A DNA stretch of 16,604 bases from CAYSHJ01 sp964589725 (GCA_964589725.1 CAZPUJ010000521.1:1-16604); one strand, 5' to 3'. Shown: positions 1 to 7,615, numbered from the stretch's first letter. Translations and numbers: made by a program. Notes: generated from the sequence alone by a model not told the origin.

Positions 1-296
1 TCGAGTTCGAACGCTCGCAGTTCTTCCAACGACGGGACCGTTCCCATCAACGCAAGCGTGATCCGCCGCAGCACCGTCAACTCATCCGCCAAATTCGCCG
101 ACACGAGTTCTTCGGTTGCCCAGCGTTTCGCGAAGAAGATGTTGACCACCTCGACCGAACTTTGCAGATCCGCCGCCGGGCGGGCACCTTCCTCGGTCGC
201 GATCCCCTGCAACGGCTGGTCGATGACCGCTCGCACCAGCCCGATCAGGGCTAGCAACACGATCCCGGGCAGCAACAGTTTCCATTTCCATCGCAT
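1..296 (-). CDS. DUF1549-like planctomycete protein, N-terminal part (truncated by window edge)
   Basis: Reading the minus strand from an ATG at 294-296 gives 98 codons that run off the left edge without a stop. The product begins MRWKWKLLLPGIVLLALIGL, a basic start followed by a hydrophobic helix (about residues 6-22), so it is a signal peptide or membrane anchor. Around residues 55-96 the pattern FAKRW...ADELTVLRRITLALMG then VPSLEELRAFE matches the start of DUF1549 (planctomycete cytochrome-c-like, usually paired with DUF1553), in which a Trp, an ADE(L)..LRR block and a G.xPS.EE.xAF block are typical. These proteins are exported and usually 700-1000 residues long; their biochemical role is not established. 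The hydrophobic start and these motifs support this frame over the overlapping frames. No clear Shine-Dalgarno sequence is seen. Two direct repeats lie in its leader. Confidence 0.75.
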   Translation of the reverse strand, partial: MRWKWKLLLPGIVLLALIGLVRAVIDQPLQGIATEEGARPAADLQSSVEVVNIFFAKRWATEELVSANLADELTVLRRITLALMGTVPSLEELRAFEL

Positions 297-300
297 GATG

Positions 301-335
301 AATTTGAGATTTCCAATATGAAATTTGAGATTTCC
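301..335. repeat. A/T-rich heptamer-periodic direct repeat
   Basis: The 14-mer aatttgagatttcc occurs at 301-314 and again at 322-335, a spacing of 21 (three times 7). The block parses as five 7-mers: aatttga, gatttcc, aatatga, aatttga, gatttcc. It sits in the 5' leader of the DUF1549-like gene. Two other 7-bp arrays occur in the window (4392-4419 and 15445-15472). Confidence 0.7.
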
Positions 336-345
336 GACTACCAGC

Positions 346-478
346 ATACCTCTCGACGGCGGACGTCGTTTCACCGATCATCGCGAAACCGACGCAGTCC
401 CGTCGAGGTATGTCCCCGTGACTGCCTGTGTAGGACGGATTATCAATCCGTCCGCTCAGGCTGCGACCAGGGCATGAT
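346..478. repeat. Intergenic region with a 9-bp perfect hairpin (433-453)
   Basis: Between the divergent genes starting at 296 (-) and 479 (+) there is a perfect inverted repeat, ggacggatt (433-441), loop atc, aatccgtcc (445-453). A second, imperfect inverted pair is built on catacctc..gacgg near 345-358 and its complement near 402-414. No T-tract follows the hairpin, so it does not look like an intrinsic terminator; it resembles other gene-boundary palindromes in this window. No promoter could be assigned with confidence. Confidence 0.6.
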
Positions 479-1834
479 ATGAACCTCGACAGGACAGCGT
501 TGACGAAATCCCCTCGCAACAAGGCTGTCTTTGTGAGTGACTCCGGTCAACCGAGTCGTGTCGAACGTCAGCCGCTTCCGTCAGAAGTCGTGGCCGAGGC
601 ATCGGCTGCGACAAGCGCGACCCCGTCAATTGTCGATGAAGGACTTATTGGCATTCCGTTCTACGAACAGAACTCCCAACCAGTCGAAGCCCCAGAAGAA
701 GAAATCGTCATCGACCGCCTGCCGCCATTTCCGGTTCCTTGGCGGCATCCGATGCGGTGCTTCGCTTGGGTTGTGCGGACGTTGTTCGGACTGGCAAGCC
801 TGACGCTGCTGTTGGCGATTTCGGCCGCCGTGCCGTTGGTCAATTTCTGGACGTTGGGTTATCTGCTGGACGTCACCGGCCGAGTCGCTCGCACGGGCAA
901 ACTGCGAGCCGCATTTCCGTTGTTGGGACTGGCTCCCCGATTTGGTTCGATTGTGCTTGGCACGTGGCTGTGCCTGCTGCCGTTGAGATTGATTTCCGGC
1001 GCGGCGGCCGACGCGCGGCTGATTGATCCCGGCGGCGCAATCGCCGCGCGGTGGCGATTCGGGCTGATCGTTATCACGTGGTTAATGATCGCTCATCTTT
1101 GTTTAGCGCTCGCTCGAGGCGGCGGCTTGTGGTCCTTCTTGCGACCGGTCAAGAACGCGCGCTGGCTGTTGGCGCGCTGGCGCGATCGTGATTATTGGGT
1201 GCGCGCCTCGACGGCAATCGGGCAATTTCTCTCTGGACTAAACGCGAAGGCGTATTACTCGCAAGGCTGGCGCGGATTCTTGGGAGCCTTCGCGTGGTTG
1301 ATTATTCCGTCCACGCTGTACGCCTCAATGCGAGACACTGAGAAGCCGATACAAATACTGGTGATGCTCGCCGGTGGAGTGGGGTTGTGGCTGACGCTGA
1401 TGTGGGTACCGCTCATGCAAACGCGCTTCGCCGCCGAGAACCGCTTGGGCGTGTTCCGTGAATTGCGGGCTGCTCGCGGATTATTCAGCCGGGCGCCCTT
1501 CGCGTGGCTCTTCGCAATTGTGCTGACGTATCTGCTGGCCCTGCCGCTGTACCTGTTCAAAGCACTCTCGCCGCCGCAAGACGCGCTGTGGTCGATCACC
1601 ATCATCTTTGTGGTGTTGATCTTTCCGACGAAAATCGCGCTCGGCTGGGCCTATCACCGCTCGATGCGCCGCGAGCAACCCGCCTGGTATGTCTGGCGCT
1701 GGCTGTGCAAGATCGTGCTGGGAGCACTCGTGGCGTTTTACGTTTTCCTCTTGTTCTTCACGCCCGCGATTGGCGAACACGGGAGACGAGTGCTCTTTGA
1801 ACATCACGCCCTGCTGCTGCCCGTGCCGTTTTGA
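479..1834 (+). CDS. Polytopic membrane protein of unknown function
   Basis: 451 residues. The first ~90 residues are hydrophilic and proline/acidic rich (cytoplasmic tail, ending in an EEE cluster near 73-75). About eight hydrophobic segments follow, near residues 98-122, 153-173, 194-213, 266-283, 291-313, 341-361, 369-392 and 406-428. Arg-rich loops such as ARWLLARWRDR (227-237) lie between them. I recognise no catalytic motif and assign no function; it looks like a conserved planctomycete integral membrane protein, perhaps of DUF4013-like character, but that is only an impression. The ATG at 479 has AGGG about six bases upstream. An ATG at 474 meets a stop at once. The gene converges on the methyltransferase ending at 1857 with only 22 bp between stops. 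Confidence 0.8.
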   Translation: MNLDRTALTKSPRNKAVFVSDSGQPSRVERQPLPSEVVAEASAATSATPSIVDEGLIGIPFYEQNSQPVEAPEEEIVIDRLPPFPVPWRHPMRCFAWVVRTLFGLASLTLLLAISAAVPLVNFWTLGYLLDVTGRVARTGKLRAAFPLLGLAPRFGSIVLGTWLCLLPLRLISGAAADARLIDPGGAIAARWRFGLIVITWLMIAHLCLALARGGGLWSFLRPVKNARWLLARWRDRDYWVRASTAIGQFLSGLNAKAYYSQGWRGFLGAFAWLIIPSTLYASMRDTEKPIQILVMLAGGVGLWLTLMWVPLMQTRFAAENRLGVFRELRAARGLFSRAPFAWLFAIVLTYLLALPLYLFKALSPPQDALWSITIIFVVLIFPTKIALGWAYHRSMRREQPAWYVWRWLCKIVLGALVAFYVFLLFFTPAIGEHGRRVLFEHHALLLPVPF

Positions 1835-1856
1835 TCTTCGAGCATCGCGGACAAAT

Positions 1857-3047
1857 TCAGAGAAGCTGCCGAGCGGACAGCAGTTGTTCCAGCGCAAAAC
1901 GCAAACTCTTCAATCCCAGTTCGTCCTTCAATTGCCGATAGCGCTCGACGGCGTCCGGCTTCGACGGCGAGTCGCTTCGCACGGCGCGGAGCAACAGATT
2001 CTTCGGCGTGTGTTCCAAGTCGATGAACTCGACGACTTGAGTACGATAGCCGACAGCTTCGAGCAGTTGTGCTCGCAGCGCGTCGGTGGCCAGTGCGGCA
2101 AAGCGGTCTTTGAGGATGCCGTGGCGGAGCACGCCGAGCATCAGGGTGTCGGGCAGGAGCTGCGCGACTTCGTGTTGGCAGCACGGAACGGCGAGGATGA
2201 CTTTCGCTTGCCAACTGACGGCTTGAGCGAGCGCGGCATCGGTGGCTGTGTCGCAAGCGTGTAACGAGACCGATAGGTCAACGGGGCCGTTCGCGAAATA
2301 GCCCGCGATGTCGCCGACCTCGAAACGCAATCCGCGGCAACGCAGTCGGTCAGCGATGCGTTGGCAGTCGCGAACGACTTCGGCCTTCAAATCGAGACCG
2401 ACGATGTCGACCTCGCGGCCGCGCAGTTCGGTCAGCAAGTAGTGCAGTGCGAACGTGAGATAGCTCTTCCCGCAGCCGAAATCGATGACTCGCAATTGTC
2501 CAGTCTGAGGAAGTTCCGGCAGCACGTCGTCAACAAATTCGAGGAACCGATTGACCTGCCGAAACTTTGCCTGCTTCGACGCCTTGACCTGCCCGGCCGG
2601 AGTCATGACACCGATCTCCGCTAGAAATGGACAAGGTCGGCCTTCCGGAATGAGGTAGTGTTTATGGCGATCGTGTTCCAAATGCGGAGCCGCTTTCGAC
2701 GGGCGACGTGTCTTCAATCGCACGATGCCCTCACGTTGCACCCGCGCCGAGACATCGGCCTCCGGCGTGAAGAGGTCGGCTTGTGAGAATCGTTGTCCGA
2801 GTTCGGACGTCACGCGCGCGAGGAATTCGTCCGACGACAGGTTCTGATGAAACTCTTGCCCTTCGCGCCGCTCGGCGAGTTGGTAATGTCGCTGGCCCGA
2901 CAGCTCGATCGGGCGAACCGAGATTTTCGCCGGCTGCCCGCGATGCCGGGGCTGACTGAGCGTGAGGCCCCAACAAGCGTCGCGCGACAAGGCGTCTCGC
3001 AGCAGATCGAAGAATGCGGCTAATGACTCGTTGGACGGAGCGGACAC
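1857..3047 (-). CDS. SAM-dependent methyltransferase, Methyltransf_32 (METTL25/GSTCD-like) type
   Basis: 396 residues if started at the GTG at 3045-3047. The C-terminal half is a Rossmann methyltransferase: motif I VIDFGCGKSYLTFALHYLL (187-205), an acidic end of strand 2 (VGLDLKAE, 216-223), SLHACDTATD (261-270), and AVPCCQHE (286-293). The LHACD and PCCQHE signatures are typical of the PF13679-type family, which includes eukaryotic METTL25 and GSTCD relatives; an RNA or protein substrate is plausible but unknown. The N-terminal ~150 residues are a less conserved extension and lack a signal peptide. A longer ATG start at 3122 would overlap the upstream zinc-ribbon gene by 103 bp. The GTG at 3047 has GGGAG with 8-nt spacing and cuts the overlap to 28 bp, so I prefer it. 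The tight overlap suggests translational coupling. Confidence 0.85.
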   Translation of the reverse strand: MSAPSNESLAAFFDLLRDALSRDACWGLTLSQPRHRGQPAKISVRPIELSGQRHYQLAERREGQEFHQNLSSDEFLARVTSELGQRFSQADLFTPEADVSARVQREGIVRLKTRRPSKAAPHLEHDRHKHYLIPEGRPCPFLAEIGVMTPAGQVKASKQAKFRQVNRFLEFVDDVLPELPQTGQLRVIDFGCGKSYLTFALHYLLTELRGREVDIVGLDLKAEVVRDCQRIADRLRCRGLRFEVGDIAGYFANGPVDLSVSLHACDTATDAALAQAVSWQAKVILAVPCCQHEVAQLLPDTLMLGVLRHGILKDRFAALATDALRAQLLEAVGYRTQVVEFIDLEHTPKNLLLRAVRSDSPSKPDAVERYRQLKDELGLKSLRFALEQLLSARQLL

Positions 3048-3652
3048 GCGGTCGTCTCCCACCAGGTTTGAAGATTTCGATGGCTCATGCGATCTACTGG
3101 CGTAAACTGCTCCGGCAACCAACGGCCGTTGACGTGCAAGAATTGCCAGCGTCGACGCCGACGTCGCCAGTTCGCGATCGAGGCTCGCGCGATGAACAGG
3201 ACGCCTGGGTCGCTCATCAGAACGTCAGCTAACACGACCCGATGTTGCTCGGCGAGTTCAAGACGGTGAGCGTTCTTTCGCCAACGCCAACTCCGACAAT
3301 CCCACTTCAGCCAGTTCCGCAGGCACGCGACCGGCGAGCGAACCACCGACAGCCATTCTTGCCATGCAGTCGGTCGCGGCGGCGGATCGTCATCTTCGAA
3401 AGAGGACACGGCCGACTGATGCGGAACGAACAGCAAGCCGTTCGACGTCGCGTGCAATAGTCCCCGCGTCGGCAGCTCGGATCGCGGAAGATCGACTTCG
3501 CCCAGGCACTCGCGCAGATCGCCGAGTCGTTCCGCCAGTTCATCGAGAGTCGGATCGGGAAGGTCCATGTCGAGCATGCGGCCGCAGACCGCACAAGAGC
3601 TGTCGGTCGGCTCGCGCCACTGCAGGCAGTCCGAACAGAGCCACAACGTCAT
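3020..3652 (-). CDS. Small zinc-ribbon protein of unknown function
   Basis: 210 residues. The N-terminus has two CxxC knuckles, C6-SD-C9 and C20-AV-C23, spaced as in a treble-clef or rubredoxin-like zinc ribbon. Next come an acidic helix-forming stretch (about 30-55, DELAERLGDLRECLGEVDL), a central Trp-rich region, and a strongly basic run (WRRRRRRW, near residues 162-169) that could bind nucleic acid. No family beyond the zinc knuckle was recognised. The ATG at 3652 is preceded by GGAG with 8-nt spacing, a good site. It is the first gene of a two-gene unit with the methyltransferase, overlapping it by 28 bp, and is divergent from the Tsr3-like gene. The pairing of a zinc-binding protein with a methyltransferase hints at a joint RNA- or protein-modifying role, which is inference only. 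Confidence 0.75.
   Translation of the reverse strand: MTLWLCSDCLQWREPTDSSCAVCGRMLDMDLPDPTLDELAERLGDLRECLGEVDLPRSELPTRGLLHATSNGLLFVPHQSAVSSFEDDDPPPRPTAWQEWLSVVRSPVACLRNWLKWDCRSWRWRKNAHRLELAEQHRVVLADVLMSDPGVLFIARASIANWRRRRRRWQFLHVNGRWLPEQFTPVDRMSHRNLQTWWETTACPLRPTSH
3056..3060 (-). promoter_or_regulatory. Shine-Dalgarno site deciding the methyltransferase start
   Basis: On the minus strand GGGAG is followed by eight bases and GTG (3045-3047). It lies inside the 3' end of the zinc-ribbon gene. This supports re-initiation or coupled translation and the shorter start of the methyltransferase. Confidence 0.5.
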
Positions 3653-3773
3653 TCATCGAACTCCGTCAGCACGATGCTGATTGTCCTACGTCCTGTCGTC
3701 GCAGACAACCGCTTGCGAATCACTCGGCGAGTCACTCTATTCCCGTTCGGAAAGGCCGGCAACAACATCGACC
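3653..3773. promoter_or_regulatory. Divergent intergenic region between zinc-ribbon and Tsr3-like genes
   Basis: These 121 bp must contain promoters for both directions. A 6-bp inverted repeat, tcagca-cga-tgctga (3666-3680), lies just upstream of the zinc-ribbon start. No convincing -35/-10 pair was found for either side. Confidence 0.3.
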
Positions 3774-4268
3774 ATGCCCGAACCTCAACCGACAATCATC
3801 GTCGTGCATCGCCGTGAAAACCGAAAGAAGTGTTCGGTCGAGCCACTTCGTGGTCGAGCGGGATTCGTCTTTCGGACGTATCCCGACGACGAACCGGAGT
3901 CGCTCACAGGCTACGTCAAACTTGGGATCGGTGGGCCGTTGCTGTCGGAAGCAGATCGCGATTGCGGGTTGCTGTTCATCGACGGCACGTGGAAGCTGGC
4001 CGAGCGAATGGACAAACAGTACGCGCATGTGCCGGTGCGAAGCTTGCTGCCGTGGCAGACAGCGTACCCGCGCGTGTCGAAGCAGTTTGAAGATCCGTCC
4101 GCGGGACTGGCGACGATCGAAGCGATTTTTCTCGCGTTCCGGATGTTAGGGCGAGACACGCGCGGGCTGCTTGATCAGTACCACTGGATCGAAGAATTCC
4201 TGCGACGCAATGGCGTTGGAGATCAAGCAGTACTAACCGGAAAAAGCTCATTGCAAATTGCGAATTGA
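3774..4268 (+). CDS. Tsr3/DTW (TDD superfamily) aminocarboxypropyltransferase-like protein
   Basis: 164 residues from the ATG at 3774. The order of motifs follows the Tsr3/DUF367 family: an N-terminal HRRENRKKCSVEPLRGR block (12-28), then LLSEADRDCGLLFIDGTWK (56-74), then LLPWQTAYPR (91-100), and ATIEAIFLAFRMLGRD followed by YHWIEEFLRRN at the C-terminus. Residues 70-73 read D-G-T-W, the signature of the DTW branch (bacterial TapT), where eukaryotic and archaeal Tsr3 has D-C-S-W. The superfamily has a SPOUT-like fold and moves the 3-amino-3-carboxypropyl group of SAM onto rRNA or tRNA uridines. Substrate here is inferred to be RNA. A longer frame from 3681 lacks family similarity in its first 31 residues, so ATG 3774 is preferred, though its ribosome site is weak. 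The last codons (SLQIAN) and the stop are read from the attgcaa repeat of the downstream element. Confidence 0.75.
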   Translation: MPEPQPTIIVVHRRENRKKCSVEPLRGRAGFVFRTYPDDEPESLTGYVKLGIGGPLLSEADRDCGLLFIDGTWKLAERMDKQYAHVPVRSLLPWQTAYPRVSKQFEDPSAGLATIEAIFLAFRMLGRDTRGLLDQYHWIEEFLRRNGVGDQAVLTGKSSLQIAN

Positions 4269-4424
4269 CGCGCCCGACAAAAACGCGAGCGGGGCGGCGT
4301 CAGCCCCCCGGTGCTGCCTGAATTCCGCGAAAAACCGGGGGGCTGACGCCGCCCCGCTCGCCAAGATTCGTCTTTTGTCGGGGGCGTCAGATTTGCAATT
4401 CTCAATTTGCAATTTGCAATCGCT
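4250..4424. repeat. Large imperfect palindrome with a perfect 28-bp stem (MITE-like, possible two-way terminator)
   Basis: The core arms at 4285-4312 and 4334-4361 are exact complements over 28 bp, with a 21-nt loop. Outside them gcccgacaaaa (4272-4282) pairs imperfectly with ttttgtcgggggc (4373-4385). Outermost are A/T heptamers: attgcaa, attgcga, attgacg on the left (4250-4270) and four ttTgCaa-like units on the right (4392-4419). The element fills the gap between the convergent Tsr3-like and AlaC-like genes, so its transcript hairpin could stop or stabilise both messages. It encodes nothing convincing. Recurrence elsewhere in the genome cannot be seen from here. Confidence 0.85.
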
Positions 4425-4426
4425 CA

Positions 4427-5659
4427 TCAAGCGGTGGCGGGTTCAGGCTTGAGGCAGCGGCCGATTTCGCGGACGGCTTGGCGGAGGCGTTGAGCGTTTT
4501 CCACAATTGCCAAGCGTAGAAAACCTTCACCCTCTTCGCCGAAGCCACGGCCGGGGCTGACGGCGACGCCAGCCTCGTTAAGTAGCTTCATCGCGAAGTT
4601 GATCGAACCCATTTCGGAAAACGGTTCGGGAATCTTGGCCCACACGAACATGCCGGCCTTCGGCGATTCGATGTCCCAACCTTGGCGGTTCAAGCCGTCG
4701 CAGAGCGAATCGCGGCGACGTTTGTATTCCTGGCAAAGCCGCTCAATCGATTCGTCGCCGTGCCGCATGGCCACGATGGCGGAAATCTGAATCGCCTGAA
4801 AGATGCCGTAGTCATAATAGCCCTTGATCGTGCCGAGCGCTCGCACCATCTCGGCGTTGCCGCAGCAGTAGCCGATGCGCCAACCGGCCATGCTGTAACC
4901 TTTGCTCATCGTCGTCAGTTCGACGCCGACTTCGATCGCGCCGGGAGTCGCCAGGAAGCTGGGTGCCTTGTAGCCGTCGTAGCAGATGTCGGCGTAGGCG
5001 AAATCGCTGATGACCAGGAAACCATACCTCCTAGCGAGTCGCACAAGGTCCACGTAGAAGTCTTGCTCGATGCAAGTACCCGACGGATTGTGCGGGAAGT
5101 TGACGATCACCAGTTTGGGCTTCGGGAAAAGGTGCTCGCAGGTGTAGGCGATGTTTGAGAGAAATTGCTCCGGCTGGCGAACGTCGAGCGCGATCACATT
5201 GCCCGACGCGAGCATCACCGCATACGAGTGAATTGGGAACGTTGGCGCGGGCACGATGGCCGTGTCGCCCGGACCCATCAGCGCCAAGCAGAGATGGCTG
5301 AAGCCTTCCTTCGAGCCGATGCAGGCGATGACTTCCGACTGCGACGAAAGTTTGACTCCGTACTTGCGGTCGTATCGTTTGGCGACTTCCCGGCGCAGGT
5401 TGTCGATGCCGTTGGAGACGGAGTAGCGATGATTTTTGGCGTCAGCCAGCGCCTCGATCATTTTCTCGATGACGAATTGCTCGGGCGGATCGGTGGGGTT
5501 GCCCATGCCAAGGTCGATGACGTCGACGCCGTCGGTCCGCTTCTTGTGCTTCAGCTTGTTGATCTTGCCGAAGAGATAGGGCGGCAGCCGCTTGACTCGG
5601 TCAGCCACGGGGATGGTGAACGGTTCGTCCGAAAAGGAGGCTTCGGTTTCGCTGCGCAT
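4427..5659 (-). CDS. alaC: AlaC-like glutamate-pyruvate (alanine) aminotransferase
   Basis: 410 residues from ATG 5659. This is a fold-type I PLP aminotransferase and aligns by eye along its whole length with E. coli AlaC: VKRLPPYLFGKINKLK (22-37), IDLGMGNPTDPP (48-59), IGSKEGFSHL (114-123), NFPHNPSGTC (187-196), ISDFAYADICYDG (217-229), then MSKGYSMAGWRIGY (251-264) with PLP lysine K253, and LNEAGVAVSPG near the C-terminus. It should interconvert pyruvate and alanine with glutamate as amino donor, in the cytoplasm. LL-diaminopimelate aminotransferase (DapL) is related and often confused with it, so that role is not excluded. An in-frame ATG at 5773 (448 residues) has AGGA nine bases upstream and is a real alternative, but the extra 38 residues are not part of the family. 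Transcription is probably monocistronic. Confidence 0.85.
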   Translation of the reverse strand: MRSETEASFSDEPFTIPVADRVKRLPPYLFGKINKLKHKKRTDGVDVIDLGMGNPTDPPEQFVIEKMIEALADAKNHRYSVSNGIDNLRREVAKRYDRKYGVKLSSQSEVIACIGSKEGFSHLCLALMGPGDTAIVPAPTFPIHSYAVMLASGNVIALDVRQPEQFLSNIAYTCEHLFPKPKLVIVNFPHNPSGTCIEQDFYVDLVRLARRYGFLVISDFAYADICYDGYKAPSFLATPGAIEVGVELTTMSKGYSMAGWRIGYCCGNAEMVRALGTIKGYYDYGIFQAIQISAIVAMRHGDESIERLCQEYKRRRDSLCDGLNRQGWDIESPKAGMFVWAKIPEPFSEMGSINFAMKLLNEAGVAVSPGRGFGEEGEGFLRLAIVENAQRLRQAVREIGRCLKPEPATA

Positions 5660-5820
5660 GGTGACTGGAAGTGTAAAGTGAGGCGTGGGGATCGCGCCGG
5701 ACATTAGCGGACGGCGAGCGAATTCTAACACGACTGGTGGTGATGGAAAGTTCGTCTTCGAATCAGACGACATGGGACGAAGTCCTGGTAAGGACTCAAC
5801 GGCGTCTTAGCTTGTGATCC

Positions 5821-5846
5821 AACAAAACGGGGCGCGATTGCGCCCC
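5821..5846 (-). terminator. Intrinsic terminator of the foldase gene
   Basis: On the minus strand a 7-bp stem, ggggcgc with loop aatc and gcgcccc (5829-5846), is followed by gttttgtt (5821-5828). It begins 38 bp beyond the stop codon of the parvulin gene, the distance and layout of a Rho-independent terminator. Confidence 0.65.
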
Positions 5847-5884
5847 CGGGTTTGCCGCTTGATCCCTCGGCATTCGCGACTGAT

Positions 5885-7174
5885 TTACTTATTGGACGTT
5901 GTCGTCGAACGTCGCGGAGTGGCGCGCGGCGGCGTGAGGTCGAGCTCATCGGGTTCGTCGGTCGTCGTCGCGGCGGGTTTGACGCGCGACGTGGTCGTAC
6001 CTTGTCCGCTGGTTTGCAGGATCGGACTGGTGTTCGATTCGTTTGGCGTGGGCTTGGTCGCGGGCTGGGGAATCGTTGACCGTGTGCCGCCCGTCTTCGG
6101 ACCGTCCGCGCGCACGGTGGTGTTCCGCTTGGGATCGCCGGTTGATGTCTTGGTGTAAAAATTGTCGACGCGAGTTTCTTTCCTGATGTTTTCGAAGATC
6201 TTGGCGACCTGTTCTTGGACCTTTTGCTTTTTGAGTTGGTCTTCCAGTTCGGCTCGCACTTGGTCGTCGAGTTCGTTGACGACCGGCTCGGTGCGGCCTT
6301 CGCACTTGAGGATGACGTGGCGATCGAGTCCCCCGTCCAGTTGGATGATGGCGGAGATCTCGCCGAGCTTCAGCTTGAACGCGGCCTGTTCGAGGTTCGG
6401 GCTTCCGGAATTTCGCGGGATTGGCGGGATGCTGCCGTCCAGCGACTTACTGGTCGGATCGACGGAAAATTCTTGAACGTACTTCTCGAAATTCTCGGGA
6501 TCTTCTTTGACCTTTGTCCAAGCCGTCTGTGCTCGCCGCAGGTTGTCGAACAGGATCATGCGAGCTTTCACGCGGGGGCCATATTCACGTTCGAAAGCGG
6601 TTTGCACTTCTTTGGCTGTGACCTTGATGTCCTCACTCGCTAGCTTCTTAAGCGCCAGCATGGGCCAAATCACGTCGCGCCGATATTGCTCCGGCGAGAA
6701 CCCTCGCTCGGCTTGCAGCATTTGCAGCCATTGCTCGGCATCGATCTTGAACTCCTTGGCGATGCGCACGATTTCTTGATCGACTTCGGCTTGAGCCACC
6801 TGGACACCCCGCTCCTGACAGGCGATCTGAATGATCGCGCGGTTGATCATGCTGTCCAGCACGCTTTTGCCGACCTGCCGCTTGCATTCCTCGGCAACTT
6901 CGTCTTCCGAAATGACCAATTTTTTTCCGTTGTGGCTGACCCACGCCGCGGCCTCGTTCGAGGACAGCGCCGCGTTCTTGGACTGCGAGCCACTCGTATT
7001 CACACGCGACTTGCCGGACGTGGCGTCGTTCGCCGTCGGACGTTTCGACTCCTCGGCGGCAGTTCCGGGTTGAGCTCGGAACCACTGAAACAGGATCGCG
7101 GCCCCGAGCACAGCGGCTCCGGTTCCCGCGACGACCCACAGCAATGTTGACTGCGAACGATCACGACCTGTCAT
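5885..7174 (-). CDS. Membrane-anchored parvulin-type peptidyl-prolyl isomerase / SurA-like foldase
   Basis: 429 residues. A single N-terminal membrane segment (about 11-30, LLWVVAGTGAAVLGAAILFQ) is followed by a Ser/Thr-rich linker, so the protein is anchored with its bulk in the periplasm-like space. A SurA-N-type helical region (about 85-190) has DSMINRAIIQIACQERGV and later FKIDAEQWLQ. The parvulin-like PpiC region spans about 200-295 (VKARMILFD, then YVQEFSVDPTSKSLDGSI, and LKLGEISAIIQLDGGLDRHVI). Family role: catalysing prolyl cis/trans isomerisation and chaperoning exported or outer-membrane proteins. The PpiC core is somewhat divergent, so catalysis is less sure than the fold. The C-terminus from ~340 is a low-complexity Thr/Pro/Arg tail. 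ATG 7174 has AGGG ten bases upstream. An 8-bp hairpin (7225-7247) lies in its 5' leader. It is followed by its own terminator. Confidence 0.8.
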   Translation of the reverse strand: MTGRDRSQSTLLWVVAGTGAAVLGAAILFQWFRAQPGTAAEESKRPTANDATSGKSRVNTSGSQSKNAALSSNEAAAWVSHNGKKLVISEDEVAEECKRQVGKSVLDSMINRAIIQIACQERGVQVAQAEVDQEIVRIAKEFKIDAEQWLQMLQAERGFSPEQYRRDVIWPMLALKKLASEDIKVTAKEVQTAFEREYGPRVKARMILFDNLRRAQTAWTKVKEDPENFEKYVQEFSVDPTSKSLDGSIPPIPRNSGSPNLEQAAFKLKLGEISAIIQLDGGLDRHVILKCEGRTEPVVNELDDQVRAELEDQLKKQKVQEQVAKIFENIRKETRVDNFYTKTSTGDPKRNTTVRADGPKTGGTRSTIPQPATKPTPNESNTSPILQTSGQGTTTSRVKPAATTTDEPDELDLTPPRATPRRSTTTSNK

Positions 7175-7486
7175 GGCTTCGCATCCCTGCCGCCATGCAT
7201 GCGGCGTCTAAGAAGGTGACACATGCTGCCGAAACTCCGTCGGCAGCCAGAAGGTCGGCGGGTTATAGGCCAGTTCCAAAAAATGGGTCAAGCGGTGTTC
7301 GCGATTCTTTCCGCAAGATTCATCGCGACGTCTCACCGGTCATTCCAGCTCACGACGATGTCGGCTCAGGGTCAAACTCACCGCTTGGCAAATGTGTGAA
7401 ACCACCACTATCATGCGGCCCCGTTTGTGAGCAACCATCTCGAAGTTGAGGTGCTTTCCCCCGCTAAGAAACGGATAAATCCGCTT
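7175..7486. other. Gene-free stretch between foldase gene and tRNA-Ser
   Basis: No reading frame here has the look of a protein. It holds a hairpin gctgccga-aactccg-tcggcagc (7225-7247) in the foldase leader and a short palindrome cggat-aa-atccg (7472-7483) just upstream of the tRNA. The tRNA promoter must lie near 7440-7480 but no good hexamer pair with normal spacing was found. Confidence 0.5.
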
Positions 7487-7573
7487 GGAGAGGTGACAGA
7501 GCGGCCGATCGTGCTGGTCTCGAAAACCAGTGTACCCGTAAGGGTACCGAGGGTTCGAATCCCTCCCTCTCCG
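7487..7573 (+). tRNA. tRNA-Ser, anticodon CGA
   Basis: The acceptor stem GGAGAGG (7487-7493) pairs with CCTCTCC (7566-7572), followed by discriminator G. The anticodon arm CTGGT-CTCGAAA-ACCAG (7514-7530) gives CGA at 7521-7523, reading UCG serine codons. A long variable arm built on GTACCC/GGGTAC makes it a class II tRNA, and the T arm is GAGGG-TTCGAAT-CCCTC. CCA is not encoded. It is the left border of the accessory stretch. Confidence 0.97.
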
Positions 7574-7585
7574 CTCATTGACCAG

Positions 7586-7615
7586 GCCGTCATCCAAATT
7601 CGATGACGGCTTTTT
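7586..7615 (+). terminator. Intrinsic terminator of the tRNA-Ser gene
   Basis: A perfect 9-bp stem, gccgtcatc (7586-7594) and gatgacggc (7602-7610) with loop caaattc, is followed directly by TTTTT. It lies 12 bp past the tRNA end. Confidence 0.9.

Noticed and set aside
82..522. 146-residue minus-strand frame
   Set aside because: It overlaps the DUF1549-like frame, which has a signal helix and family motifs; this one has Arg/Gly-rich shadow composition.
5660..5773. N-terminal extension of the aminotransferase to ATG 5773
   Set aside because: The 38 extra residues have no counterpart in AlaC; kept only as an alternative because AGGA lies upstream.
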